Notes under the pieces: model-generated
The model's database searches: none
Seen by the model: only the letters and a program-made list of their open reading frames with translations
Told to the model about the DNA's origin: nothing
Part shown: in pieces, positions 16,395-25,897 of the stretch
How the letters are laid out: every line of letters begins with the position of its first letter
Numbering within the stretch: the first letter of the stretch is position 1
NCBI GenBank assembly: GCA_035388825.1
Contig: DAOOQQ010000016.1
Coordinates: 1-64,000, forward strand
Direction of reading: 5' to 3'
Length of the DNA stretch: 64,000 nucleotides
Origin: MWAR01 sp035388825
Lineage (GTDB): Bacteria > Muiribacteriota > Ozemobacteria > Ozemobacterales > Ozemobacteraceae
Position numbers and translations under genes: made by a program

Positions 16395-19300
16395 ATGAGT
16401 CACAAGGCTTTGACCGTCGGATTCGACATCGGTTCGGTCAGCATCAACACCGTCATCTGCGCACAGAACGGCGACCTGCTCGCCGAGCTTCCCTACCAGC
16501 GCCATTTCGGCCGCACCCTCGAGCTGTGCGCCCGCACCCTGGTCCAGGTCGAAGAGAAGTATGGCGCCGAGAATATTGCGCGCGTCGTCTTCACCGGAAC
16601 CCACGGCGAAGCCATCGCCAGCGCCGTCGGCACCACGTTCGAGATCGAGACGACCGCCCAGACGCGCGGCCTGCACCGGCTGATGCCCGAGGCCCGATCC
16701 GTGGTCTCGATCGGCGGCCACGATTCGGCCCTGCTGCTCGTCTCGCCCGCCAGAGACGGCTTTCTGCTCGAAGACTTCAAGCTGAACGAGGCCTGCGCCG
16801 CCGGCACCGGCAGCTTCATCGACCAGCAGGCCGAGCGCATCTTCTCCGACCACCAGGAGTTCGAGAAGATCGAGGAGCCGCAGCAGCGCATCGAGGCGAT
16901 TCTCACGAAGTTCATCGCCGAGGGCCGCACTTCCGACCACCCCGCCAACGTTGCCTGCCGCTGCACGGTGTTCACCAAGTCCGACATGATCCACCTGCAG
17001 AACAAGGGCATCCCGGTGAAGCACATCATCGCCGGGCTTCACGAGGGCGTCGCGAAGAACTTCAAGTCGACCCTCATCAACAACCGCACCCTCGCCGAGC
17101 CTGTCGCCTTCATCGGCGGCTACGCCACGAACGACCTGGCCCGTGCCGCGTTTTCCAAGATTCTCGGTGTGAACGTCGTCGTTCCCGAGCACCACACCGC
17201 CGTCGGTGCCCTCGGAGTCGCCCTCTCGGCCATCGCTTCGGGAACCGGCCGCGCGGTGCGCAGTGCCGAGATCGCGAATCTCAAGAGCGACGCAGCCTTC
17301 AAGGCCCCGACCGTCGCCCCGCTCTGCCAGAAGCTCGCCCCGTTCACCCCGTGCGGCGAATCCTCCGGCCTGCCGTCGGGTAAAGATAAAATAGACGTCT
17401 ATATGGGATTCGACATCGGCTCGACGACGACCAAGCTCGTGCTGATGGGCCTCGACCAGCGGATCATCTACAAGCGGTACATCCCGACCGAGGGCCAGCC
17501 CGTCACCGCGATCAAGAAGTGCCTCACCCACATGAAGCAGCAGATCGACGTGTCGCGCGTCAACGTGCTCGGCGTGGGCACCACCGGCTCAGGCCGCGAG
17601 GTCGCGAACCTGTTCGTCGGCGCCGACGATGTCGTCAACGAGGTCACCGCCCACGCGCGCGGCACGACCCAGTTCCGGCCCGACGTCGACACCATTTTCG
17701 AGCTGGGCGGCCAGGATGCGAAATATACGTCCCTCCATCAGAGTTTCGTCGTCGACTTCCGCATGAACAAGGTGTGCGCCGCCGGCACCGGCAGCTTCCT
17801 CGAGGAGACGGCGAACAAGCTCGGCATCGACATCGCCGGCGAATACGAGAGCCTCGCCCTCGCCGCGAAAACGCCGTTCAAGCTAACCGAGCGGTGCACG
17901 GTGTACATGGAATCCGACCTGATGTCCTACCTGCAGATGGGCGCCGCCCGCGAGGATCTGCTCGCCGGCCTGTCGCGCGCCGTCGTCCACAACTACCTCA
18001 ACCGCGTCGTCCAGGACGGCAAGATCGGCAAGGTCATCAGCTTCCAGGGCGGCCCGTCGCTGAACAAGTCGGTTGTCGCGGCCTTCGAAGCCGTCGTCGG
18101 CAAGCCGATCGTCACCCTGCCCCACCGCGAGGTGATGGGCGCGATCGGTGCGGCTCTCCATGCGCGCGACGAAGCCGAGGCGGCCGCCCGCCGCGGTGAG
18201 ACGGTGAAGCCCAGCCGGTTCCGCGGCTGGGGCGTCGTCGATGCGGCGTTCACCCACTCCGAGGAAGTCTGCAAGCGCAATCCGAACTGCCACAACCTGT
18301 GCAAGCTGCAGATCTACCGCATTGCCGGCGACGAGGCGGTGTACGGCGGCGAGTGCGGCATGTACGAGTCCCGCGCGAAGTCCACCGTGCGCGCCCCGGA
18401 CTACAACCGCATCCGGCAGAACCTGTATTTCAAGGCCATGCAGGGGAAATACCGCGTGCTCGGTGAAGAGCCGGCGCAGGCCGTTTCCCCCGAAGGGAAG
18501 AAGCGGCCGACGCTGGGGATTCCGCGCTCGCTGAGCTTTTTCCAGACGGGACTGTTCTGGGTGCACCTGATGGACCGGCTCGGCTTCGACGTCGTGATCA
18601 CCCCCGAGACCGACAATCGAATTGTAGACGCCGGTATAGAAGCGATGACCTGCGAGGCGTGCTTCCCCGTGAAGATCTCACACGGCCACGCAAGCAGGCT
18701 CAAGGGCCAGGTCGACTGGCTGTTCCTGCCCATGATGATCGAGATGGAAGCGCCGTCCGACAAGAAGGGCTACTACTGCCCCTACCTCGAGGCGAACAGC
18801 TACATGCTGAAAGCCGCGCTCAAGCTCGACGACAAGACCACGCTCATGCCCGCCATCTACCTGAAGTACGGCCGCGACGGTCTGGTCAAGGCATTCCGCG
18901 AGGAGTTCGCCCGGGTCGGTCTGCCGTTCGATCAGAAGGCGTTCGTTGCCGCGTATGACGAAGCCTGGGCCGCGCACACGGCGTTCACCCGGGAGCTGCG
19001 CGCGCTCGGCAAGACCGTGCTCGAGAAGCTCGGCGACCGGCGCGCGATCGTCGTCGTCGGCCGGCCCTACAGCGCCTACGACTCGCGCACGAACCTGAAC
19101 CTGTTCGCCACGTTCAGCCGGCTCGGCGTCATCGCGATCCCGCAGGAGCTGCTGGATCTCGACCCGATCGAGATAGAGAACGACTACCCCAACATGTACT
19201 GGGGCTTCGGCGACAAGATCTTGAAAACCTCCCGCTATATCAACAACGACAAGCGGCTGTTCGGGCTGTATCTGACCAGTTTCTCGTGCGGCCCCGACTC

Positions 19301-20735
19301 GTTCATCCTGCACTTCTTCAACGACGAGATGAACCGCACCGGCCGGCCGTATCTCGAGCTCGAGCTCGACGAGCACTCGGCCGGCGCCGGCGTCGAGACC
19401 CGCCTGCTGGCCTTCATCGACGTCATCAAGAACCAGACCGACGTGCGCACCCTGCCCCAGGGCGTGAACGTCATCGCCCGCAAGGCCAAAGCCCCGCTCC
19501 AGGGCCGCACGATCTACCTGCCCAAGATGTCCCAGGGCTCGTTCGCCCTCGCCGCCGCGTTCGACGGGGTCGGGTGCAAGGCTGAGGTGATGCCGACGTA
19601 CACGACGGCCGGCCTCGAGTTCGGCAAGAGCAACACCTCGGGCAAGGAGTGCTTCCCCTGCACCGTCACGACGGGCGACATGTTCGAGACCGTCACGAAG
19701 CTGCGCGAGCAGGGCCGCGACGTCGAGAACGAGATCGCCTTTTTCATGCCCGAGACCGAGGGCCCGTGCCGGTTCGGCCAGTACAACTACCTGCACCGCA
19801 TGCTCCTCCAGCGGTACGGCTGCGGCGGCATCCCGATCCTCTCGCCCAGCTCCGAGGACAGCTACCGGTGCAAAGGCTTCTTCTCCGACGAGCAGGCGGC
19901 CGAGTTCCGCGGCCTCGCCTGGCAGGCGATCGTCTTCACCGACCTGATCGAGAAGTCCCTCTGGCGCGTGCGGCCGTATGAAAAAGAGAAGGGTCAGGCC
20001 GACGCCGTGTTCGCCGACGCCCTGCGCGACGGGATCGAGGCGATCCGTGCCGGAGGCGGCCTGAAACTGATGAAAGTCGCGCGGCGGGCTGCATCGAACT
20101 TCTCGGCCATCCCCCGCACGGGAAAGGACAAGCCCCTCGTCGGTATTGTTGGCGAAATATATGTTCGCACACATAACGAGAGCAACCAGGAGCTGGTCAG
20201 GACACTCGAGTCGATGGGCTGCGAAACATTCACCAGCTCGATCGGCGAATGGATCGATTACACGACCCACACGAGCATCGCCGACGCCCACGACCGCTGG
20301 AAAGACCGGCGCGGCTGGAACACCGGCAGCGAGCTCGCGAAGTCCTGGCTGATCGGCAAGGCGCAGCGCGTCGTCGCGAAGCTGATGGGCGTGCCGTTCT
20401 CGAAACTGCTGCACGGGCGGTTCGACCACTCGACCGAGCATCTTCTGCATCTCGTGGACGGCATCTTCTCGAACCACATCAACGGCGAGGCGATCCTCTC
20501 GATCGGCGGCGCGTTCGCCTTCCGTGAGCACGGCTTCGACGGCGTCGTGAACGCGATGCCCTTCACCTGCATGCCCAGCACGATAGCGAGCGCTATTCTC
20601 AAGGTCCACCTGCGCCGGAAGATGCCCTTCGTCGACATGGTCTACGACGGCACGATCCTGCCCAACCGCACCACCAACCTCGCCACCTTCGCCTTCCAGG
20701 CGAAACAGCAGCGCGAAGCCCGCCAGGGCCGGTAA
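16395..20735 (+). CDS. giant 2-hydroxyacyl-CoA dehydratase activase (BcrAD/BadFG ATPases plus HgdB-like part)
   Basis: A 1446-residue protein starting at ATG 16395, five bases after GGAGG. It holds two ASKHA ATPase domains: residues about 4-290 (VGFDIGSVSINTV, and the cysteine loop NEACAAGTGSFIDQQ) and about 334-595 (MGFDIGSTTTKLVLMG, KVCAAGTGSFLEE). Each CxxGTG loop provides Cys for a dimer-bridging [4Fe-4S] cluster. From about 705 a DUF2229-type domain (LGIPRSLSFFQTGLFW) leads into an HgdB-like part with scattered Cys such as TCEACFPVKISHG and GKECFPCTVT. Activases inject one electron into 2-hydroxyacyl-CoA dehydratases, benzoyl-CoA reductases and relatives. The combined form is common in anaerobes, but no separate dehydratase subunits are nearby, so the reaction is unclear. 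Confidence 0.9.
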   Translation: MSHKALTVGFDIGSVSINTVICAQNGDLLAELPYQRHFGRTLELCARTLVQVEEKYGAENIARVVFTGTHGEAIASAVGTTFEIETTAQTRGLHRLMPEARSVVSIGGHDSALLLVSPARDGFLLEDFKLNEACAAGTGSFIDQQAERIFSDHQEFEKIEEPQQRIEAILTKFIAEGRTSDHPANVACRCTVFTKSDMIHLQNKGIPVKHIIAGLHEGVAKNFKSTLINNRTLAEPVAFIGGYATNDLARAAFSKILGVNVVVPEHHTAVGALGVALSAIASGTGRAVRSAEIANLKSDAAFKAPTVAPLCQKLAPFTPCGESSGLPSGKDKIDVYMGFDIGSTTTKLVLMGLDQRIIYKRYIPTEGQPVTAIKKCLTHMKQQIDVSRVNVLGVGTTGSGREVANLFVGADDVVNEVTAHARGTTQFRPDVDTIFELGGQDAKYTSLHQSFVVDFRMNKVCAAGTGSFLEETANKLGIDIAGEYESLALAAKTPFKLTERCTVYMESDLMSYLQMGAAREDLLAGLSRAVVHNYLNRVVQDGKIGKVISFQGGPSLNKSVVAAFEAVVGKPIVTLPHREVMGAIGAALHARDEAEAAARRGETVKPSRFRGWGVVDAAFTHSEEVCKRNPNCHNLCKLQIYRIAGDEAVYGGECGMYESRAKSTVRAPDYNRIRQNLYFKAMQGKYRVLGEEPAQAVSPEGKKRPTLGIPRSLSFFQTGLFWVHLMDRLGFDVVITPETDNRIVDAGIEAMTCEACFPVKISHGHASRLKGQVDWLFLPMMIEMEAPSDKKGYYCPYLEANSYMLKAALKLDDKTTLMPAIYLKYGRDGLVKAFREEFARVGLPFDQKAFVAAYDEAWAAHTAFTRELRALGKTVLEKLGDRRAIVVVGRPYSAYDSRTNLNLFATFSRLGVIAIPQELLDLDPIEIENDYPNMYWGFGDKILKTSRYINNDKRLFGLYLTSFSCGPDSFILHFFNDEMNRTGRPYLELELDEHSAGAGVETRLLAFIDVIKNQTDVRTLPQGVNVIARKAKAPLQGRTIYLPKMSQGSFALAAAFDGVGCKAEVMPTYTTAGLEFGKSNTSGKECFPCTVTTGDMFETVTKLREQGRDVENEIAFFMPETEGPCRFGQYNYLHRMLLQRYGCGGIPILSPSSEDSYRCKGFFSDEQAAEFRGLAWQAIVFTDLIEKSLWRVRPYEKEKGQADAVFADALRDGIEAIRAGGGLKLMKVARRAASNFSAIPRTGKDKPLVGIVGEIYVRTHNESNQELVRTLESMGCETFTSSIGEWIDYTTHTSIADAHDRWKDRRGWNTGSELAKSWLIGKAQRVVAKLMGVPFSKLLHGRFDHSTEHLLHLVDGIFSNHINGEAILSIGGAFAFREHGFDGVVNAMPFTCMPSTIASAILKVHLRRKMPFVDMVYDGTILPNRTTNLATFAFQAKQQREARQGR

Positions 20736-20742
20736 CCGGAAT

Positions 20743-20807
20743 CACCACAAAGGCACCAAGGCACAAAGAATCCTCTTCTTTCTTCGTGTCTTGGTGCCTT
20801 TGCGGTG
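20743..20807. repeat. long imperfect palindrome, possible terminator or dispersed repeat
   Basis: Left arm CACCACAAAGGCACC... (20743-20769) and right arm ending ...GGTGCCTTTGCGGTG (20781-20807) match at 24 of 27 positions when folded, loop about 11 bases. The arms are lower in GC than the surroundings and are made of repeated short CACAAAGG-like units. It lies between the activase stop and the sigma-54 regulator and could terminate both strands. The composition suggests a member of a dispersed repeat family, which cannot be checked within this window. Confidence 0.6.
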
Positions 20808-20847
20808 TATCACTCAACGATCAGGGGATTCCATGAGGGAGCCTTCC

Positions 20848-22215
20848 ATGACGACATCGCCGACGGACCCGGCGTCCCGGTTCCGTGTTCTGATCATCGA
20901 CGACGAGAAGAACATCCGCTCGACGCTCATGATCTGCCTCGAGTCGATGGGACTGCACGCGACGGCGGCCGCCTCGCCGGAAGAAGCCCTGGTCGCGCTG
21001 GAAACGGACTTCTTCGACCTCGCCTTCCTCGACCTGCGGCTCGGCACCGCGAGCGGGTTCGACCTCCTCCCCGGCCTTCTGGCGGCCAATCCCCACCTGC
21101 TGGTGATCGTCATCACCGCGTTCGCAAGCCTGGAAACCGCAATGGAAACGGTCCGGCGTGGCGCGTTCGATCTCCTCCCCAAGCCGTTCACGCCGGTTCA
21201 GGTCCGGCAGATGATCGAGAAGGTCCGAACGCGCCTCGCACTCGAGCACCGGCTCGACAAACTTGAGAGCGACCTTCGCGAAAGCTGTCCGGAAGCGAGC
21301 TTCGAGAGTCAGGCCCCGTCGATGCGCCAGGTCCTCGCTCTTGCGACAGGAGCTGCGGCCTCGGCTGCCTCCCTGCTCCTCCGCGGGGAAAGCGGAACGG
21401 GAAAAGGCGTGCTCGCACGGTTTCTCCATGCGTCGAGCCCGCGGCACTCCCAGCCCTTCGTCACGGTCTCCTGCCCAACGCTGACGGACGAACTTCTCGG
21501 CAGCGAGCTGTTCGGCCACGCCCGGGGGTCGTTCACCGGCGCCCTGCGCGACCGTCCCGGCAAGATCGAAACCGCGGAAAACGGCACGCTGTTCCTCGAC
21601 GAAATATCCGAAATTGCGCCATCGGTTCAGGCCAGGCTCCTCCGGTTCCTCCAGGAGAAGCAGTTCGAGCGGCTCGGGGAAAACCGCGTGCGACGCTCCG
21701 ATGTGCGGATCATCGCGGCAACCAACCGTGATCTGGAAGCGGCCGTGAAGGCGGGCACGTTCCGCGAAGACCTCCTGTTCCGGATCAACGTCGTCGAAAT
21801 CACCCTGCCTCCCCTGCGTGAGCGGCGTGAGGACATCCTCCCCCTCGCGCGGCGGTTCATCGGCTTTTTCGCCCGCCAGCTCGGCCGCCACCCCCCCGAA
21901 TTGTCCCCTCGTGCGCAGGAAGCCCTGCTGGCCCATTCCTGGCCCGGCAACCTGCGCGAACTCCGCAACGCCATCGAACGCGCCCTGATCGTCTGGCCCG
22001 CTCCGCTGCTCGAGCCGGAGGCATTTCCGGAACGCATCTCCCGGCCGAGTACCACCATCCCGATGATCGGGAGTGACATGTCCCTGGAGAATCTCGAAAA
22101 GGCCCACATTCTGCGGGTCCTCGCCCGCCACCCCACGCAGGAGGAAGCCGCGAAAATTCTCGGCATCGACACCTCGACCCTCTGGCGCAAGCGCCAGCGG
22201 TGGGAAAAAGCCTGA
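20848..22215 (+). CDS. sigma-54-dependent response regulator (NtrC family)
   Basis: A 455-residue activator. The receiver domain (12-125) begins RVLIIDDEKNIRS, phosphoacceptor Asp62 in FLDLRLG and Lys in LPKPFTP. The central AAA domain has Walker A GESGTGKG, a sigma-54 contact loop GSFTGA (GAFTGA with Ala to Ser), Walker B LFLDEIS and the VRIIAATNRDLE strand. The C-terminal Fis-type HTH is QEEAAKILGIDTSTLWRKRQ. GAGGGA precedes ATG 20848; ATG 20833 is an alternative. The gene runs convergent with, and ends next to, the stop of a histidine kinase, its most likely partner by proximity. Target promoters were not identified. Confidence 0.9.
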   Translation: MTTSPTDPASRFRVLIIDDEKNIRSTLMICLESMGLHATAAASPEEALVALETDFFDLAFLDLRLGTASGFDLLPGLLAANPHLLVIVITAFASLETAMETVRRGAFDLLPKPFTPVQVRQMIEKVRTRLALEHRLDKLESDLRESCPEASFESQAPSMRQVLALATGAAASAASLLLRGESGTGKGVLARFLHASSPRHSQPFVTVSCPTLTDELLGSELFGHARGSFTGALRDRPGKIETAENGTLFLDEISEIAPSVQARLLRFLQEKQFERLGENRVRRSDVRIIAATNRDLEAAVKAGTFREDLLFRINVVEITLPPLRERREDILPLARRFIGFFARQLGRHPPELSPRAQEALLAHSWPGNLRELRNAIERALIVWPAPLLEPEAFPERISRPSTTIPMIGSDMSLENLEKAHILRVLARHPTQEEAAKILGIDTSTLWRKRQRWEKA

Positions 22216-24063
22216 TCAGCCCGCCATCGGCCCCCGTTCCTTCGGCTCGTCCGGATCCGATACCAGCGGCAGCGTGAACGCAAAACAGCTTCCGACCCCA
22301 ACCCTGCTCGTGACAGAAATCTCCCCGCCATGACCGGCAATGATCTCCCGGACGATCGACAGCCCCAAGCCGCTCCCCGAGCCTTTTGCGCCGGGAACCC
22401 GGTAAAAACGCTCGAACACACGCCCCAGATATTCCTCCGGAATCCCCTCCCCTTCATCGGCCACCTCGAACCGCACCGTCCGGTCTTTCAGGGACGCCCG
22501 GAGCAGGATGTCCCGCCCGCGCGGCGTGTGTTTCACGGCGTTCGCGACCAGATTGCGGAACACGACGTGAATCCTCTCCGAATCGGCGAGCACCCATTCA
22601 TTCCCCAAGGCTATTTCGCTCACCAACTGGAGGCCGTTCTCCTCGGCAAGGAGCCTGTGCGCCGACAGGGCCTCCTCGAGCAGGAGTCGTGCCCTGACCG
22701 GGTGAGGGAGGATGCGGATCTTGCCCGACTGGAGCCGGGACAGGTCGAGAATCTCGTCGACAAGCGCCTGAAGGCGCTCGCAATCCTCGCGGGCGGCGAA
22801 CAGCAGATCCTCGCGTCGTTCGGGTCGAGCCACCGATCCCTCAAGAAGCAGATGAATGGCCATGTGGAGTGACGTCAGAGGTGTGCGGAACTCGTGAGCC
22901 ACCGTCGCCACGAGATCATTCCGGAGCTGATCCATGCGTCTCCAGCGGGTGACATCCTGAAACAGCACGATCGCCCCCCGAATCCCGTCCCGATCGGTGA
23001 CCGGCATGCCGCGCAGCAGATAGAACACGTCGCCGCGAGGAAGCGGCACCCCGACCGCATCGTCGAACCCATGCGGCGCCCAGGGGCCCTTTCCGGAAAG
23101 GACGTGGTCCCGAATACGGACGATCAGATTGCGCAGTTTTTCCGGGAGAGCCGACTTGATCCATTTCCAGTCGAATTCGAGTTCCGCTTCGGCCACGGCG
23201 TTCACCTCGAGCAGACTGCCATCCGCGGCAAAGATCGCGACGGGATCAGGAAGGCTGTCAATCGTCGCCTGCATCGAGTGTTGCGCCTGAAGCAGGTCAC
23301 CCAGCGAGCTCTTCCGGTAGGTTTCCAGATGCTCCGTCATGGCGTTGAACTCCTTGGCCAGATCGGCAAACTCATCCTTCTCCTCGAGAACGGCGCGGAC
23401 TTCGAGATCCCCTTCGCCCACCCGTCTGGCAGCCAATGCGAGGACATTGAGGGGCCGCAGGATCCGCTGCCCCATGAACATCGTCAGCGCGATGCCGCCG
23501 ATCGAGGCCAGCAGACTCAGCAGGATCATGAGCCGGGTCACAAACTCGCCATGGGCCTTCACATCCTCGCTTTTACGCACCATCGCCGCCTGGTTCAGCG
23601 TCAGGATCGCCTCGGCGGTTTTCTTGAGCCGCATGAAAACGGGATAGATGGCGGAAAAATACCGTTCCCGGAACGCATTCCCATCCAGCCCGGCCGCGCC
23701 ATCATATAATCCCTGGTATTCTATCCATAGCGATCGCAATATTTTTGCCAGCTCAGCTTCCCCCGACTCGGTGACGTTTCCTTCCTCGATCCGGATCTCC
23801 TCCTCGACCAGAGGCCGGAACTCGCGAATCATCCCCGTCCCCTCAGCCTGTCTGCCGCTCAGGCAGAACAGCATGCCCGAATCCAGGCGTTCCATACCAT
23901 TCGTTATACGCTGAATCGCGAGCACGCTGCGGTAGTTGTCTTTCAGGATCCGCTGGGAATGGAGTCCGAGATCGGAAATCGTGAATGCCGCCATCAGTCC
24001 CACGCAGACGAGGGCGAGCACCGTCGGAATCATCGCGATCAGCAGTTTGGTCTTCACACTCAT
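22216..24063 (-). CDS. membrane sensor histidine kinase (HAMP-PAS-HisKA-HATPase)
   Basis: A 615-residue kinase. Segment LLIAMIPTVLALVCVGLMAAF (residues 6-26) and a second one near 180-205 flank a ~150-residue periplasmic sensor. HAMP follows (RILRPLNVLALAARRV), then PAS (about 265-385, SLPDPVAIFAADGSLLEVNA), HisKA with phospho-acceptor His in VAHEFRTPLTS (about residue 390), N box NLVANAVKHTPRG, G1 DEGEGIPEEYLG, F box ERFYR and G2 GSGLGLSIV. It starts at ATG 24063, overlapping the stop of the KdpD-like gene (ATGA), and is the last gene of the leftward potassium operon. It may phosphorylate the receiver-TPR protein of the same operon or the convergent NtrC-type regulator. Confidence 0.9.
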   Translation of the reverse strand: MSVKTKLLIAMIPTVLALVCVGLMAAFTISDLGLHSQRILKDNYRSVLAIQRITNGMERLDSGMLFCLSGRQAEGTGMIREFRPLVEEEIRIEEGNVTESGEAELAKILRSLWIEYQGLYDGAAGLDGNAFRERYFSAIYPVFMRLKKTAEAILTLNQAAMVRKSEDVKAHGEFVTRLMILLSLLASIGGIALTMFMGQRILRPLNVLALAARRVGEGDLEVRAVLEEKDEFADLAKEFNAMTEHLETYRKSSLGDLLQAQHSMQATIDSLPDPVAIFAADGSLLEVNAVAEAELEFDWKWIKSALPEKLRNLIVRIRDHVLSGKGPWAPHGFDDAVGVPLPRGDVFYLLRGMPVTDRDGIRGAIVLFQDVTRWRRMDQLRNDLVATVAHEFRTPLTSLHMAIHLLLEGSVARPERREDLLFAAREDCERLQALVDEILDLSRLQSGKIRILPHPVRARLLLEEALSAHRLLAEENGLQLVSEIALGNEWVLADSERIHVVFRNLVANAVKHTPRGRDILLRASLKDRTVRFEVADEGEGIPEEYLGRVFERFYRVPGAKGSGSGLGLSIVREIIAGHGGEISVTSRVGVGSCFAFTLPLVSDPDEPKERGPMAG

Positions 24064-25217
24064 ATCACGTCCCCTTCCGGCTCGTAGGAAACGATATGCA
24101 CATCGAGGCCCGAGGCCTGATTCAACAGTCTGTGCATGGGTGAAAGGCCCAGCCACTGTTTCCATCCCGGCTGCTCGGATCGTCCGACGATGATATGACC
24201 GACTCCGTGAGATCGGGCGAAGTCGATAAGGGCCGTCACCGAGTCGTCAGCCTTGAGCCGGACGATCTCGGCTCCAAGCTCCCGGGCTCTTTCCATGTTT
24301 TCAGCCAGGATCCGCTGCGATTCGGAGGGCTGGTCCCCGGACGGTTCACCCGGCGTCTCGACATAGACGACGAACCAGTGCCTGTTCAGTTTTCCGGCCA
24401 GCCGGGCCCCCTTCCGCAACAGGATCCCGGCCCGCGGAGAAAGGGAAGCAATGCAGACCATGATCCGGGCACCGACACCGCCACTGCCTGATTCGTCCCG
24501 CCCTTTCGGAGCACGGGCTTCACGCCGTTCGATGGTTTCGGCAATCTCGCGCAGAGCCAGTTCGCGCAGGGAATTGAGTCGGGCATCCTGGAAGATGTGC
24601 TCCACCGCCCAGGCCATCCGGTCCGGCCCATAGATTTTTCCCATCCTCAACCGCTCCATCAGTTCTTCAACCGGAAGGTCGGGGGTAACGATCTGGTCGG
24701 CGCGGTGCAGGAAGGTATCGGGAACCGTCTCGCGCATGCCCGATCCGATAATCGTTTCGACGACGTTCTTCAGACTCTCGAGGTGCAGGATATTGAACGC
24801 CCCGATCACATTGATGCCGGCATCGAGGAAGTCGAGAACGTCCTGATACCGCCGCCGGTTTTTGAAGCCCGGGGGATTCGTGTGAGGAATCTCGTCAACA
24901 ACCACGATTTGAGGCATCCGCTGCAACACGGCTTCCCGGTCCATCTCCTCGATGACGAGACCCCGGTATTCCACCCGGTGCCGCGGAACGGTCTCGAGTT
25001 CGCCGATAAAACCGGCAACCTCGGCACGCCCGTGCGGCTCGACAAGCCCGAGAACGACGTCCACACCGCGTTTCCGCAACGCATGGGCCTCGAGCAGCAT
25101 CTGGCAGGTCTTTCCCACACCGGGTGCATAGCCCAAATACAATTTGAGGTTCCCGATCCTCGAGCGTTCGACGAGATCGAGAAAGCTTTCCGGGTGTTGA
25201 TCGCGAGTTGTTGTCAT
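24060..25217 (-). CDS. stand-alone KdpD sensor module with USP domain
   Basis: A 385-residue protein equal to the cytoplasmic N-terminal half of KdpD, without membrane or kinase parts. Residues 25-230 carry the KdpD domain with Walker A-like GYAPGVGKT (29-37) and Walker B-like IVVVDEIPHTN, followed by NRRRYQDVLDFLDAGINV. Residues about 250-380 are a UspA-like domain ending in GHIIVGRSEQPGWKQW. In full-length KdpD this part senses ATP and ionic or c-di-AMP signals and tunes kinase/phosphatase balance. Here it sits between a receiver-TPR gene and a kinase gene with ATGA overlaps on both sides, so it likely acts in trans on that kinase. Next to TrkA/TrkH this fits potassium homeostasis. Confidence 0.85.
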   Translation of the reverse strand: MTTTRDQHPESFLDLVERSRIGNLKLYLGYAPGVGKTCQMLLEAHALRKRGVDVVLGLVEPHGRAEVAGFIGELETVPRHRVEYRGLVIEEMDREAVLQRMPQIVVVDEIPHTNPPGFKNRRRYQDVLDFLDAGINVIGAFNILHLESLKNVVETIIGSGMRETVPDTFLHRADQIVTPDLPVEELMERLRMGKIYGPDRMAWAVEHIFQDARLNSLRELALREIAETIERREARAPKGRDESGSGGVGARIMVCIASLSPRAGILLRKGARLAGKLNRHWFVVYVETPGEPSGDQPSESQRILAENMERARELGAEIVRLKADDSVTALIDFARSHGVGHIIVGRSEQPGWKQWLGLSPMHRLLNQASGLDVHIVSYEPEGDVI

Positions 25218-25897
25218 CAGTCAAGAAAGATCGGAACCTTTCCTCCGTTCAGCGTCAGCCGTTCAAGATTCCGTCGGGCGGTATCGAATCCCGGATCGAG
25301 CGCCAGGGCCGCGCGGTAACATTTCTGTGCCTCGAGCAGGTTGCCGGCCACTTCCAATGTTACACCCATCAGGGTGAGGACTTCGGGATTTCGTGCATCG
25401 AGTTTCGCTGCCGCCTGCAACTGTTCCTCTGCCGTATGGAACTCCGCACGTCTCATCGCCTCGCGTGCCAGACGCAGATGATCGCCGCTTGTCTGAGGAA
25501 CGGGTGCATCACGGGCGGAGCAGGAATTCGGCCGGTCCATGCACTCCCTCACGATCGCACGCAGCCGGTTCGGCGCAAACGGCTTCTCGAGGACATCGAT
25601 CGCCCCCAGCTTCATGGCTTCGACGATGTTCGAAACGGTCCCAAAGGCCGTGATGATGATGAAAGCGATGCCGGGGCAGATGCGCCTGATCCCTCGAAGA
25701 ATCGCGATGCCCTCCATGCCAGGGAGTTGGAGATCGAGAAGCGCCACGCGGAATCGGCCCGTCTTGAGCAGGGCAAATCCCTCCTCGCCGTCGGCAGCAG
25801 TCGAAACCTCCCAACCGTCCGTCTCGAGGGTTGTTTGTATCGTCAGTCGAATATTTTTGCAGTCATCGATGACCAGGATTTCACGGGATTCGTTCAT
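25217..25897 (-). CDS. response regulator receiver domain fused to TPR repeats
   Basis: A 226-residue protein starting at ATG 25897 after AGGGAGGAG. Residues 4-120 are a receiver domain (EILVIDDCKNIR, phosphoacceptor Asp55 in LLDLQLPG, Lys in LEKPFAP). Instead of a DNA-binding domain, residues about 145-220 contain two TPR motifs (HLRLAREAMRRAEFHTAEEQL and NLLEAQKCYRAALALDPGF). The output is therefore probably protein-protein contact rather than transcription. Its start overlaps the end of the TrkH fusion gene by 17 bases and its stop overlaps the KdpD-module start. It could connect the operon's kinase to the transporter (inference). Confidence 0.85.
   Translation of the reverse strand: MNESREILVIDDCKNIRLTIQTTLETDGWEVSTAADGEEGFALLKTGRFRVALLDLQLPGMEGIAILRGIRRICPGIAFIIITAFGTVSNIVEAMKLGAIDVLEKPFAPNRLRAIVRECMDRPNSCSARDAPVPQTSGDHLRLAREAMRRAEFHTAEEQLQAAAKLDARNPEVLTLMGVTLEVAGNLLEAQKCYRAALALDPGFDTARRNLERLTLNGGKVPIFLD

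Noticed and set aside
18678..20609. 643-codon minus-strand frame opposite the activase
   Set aside because: Mirror frame of a GC-rich gene, composition of Arg/Ala/Glu/Val typical of shadows, no domain.
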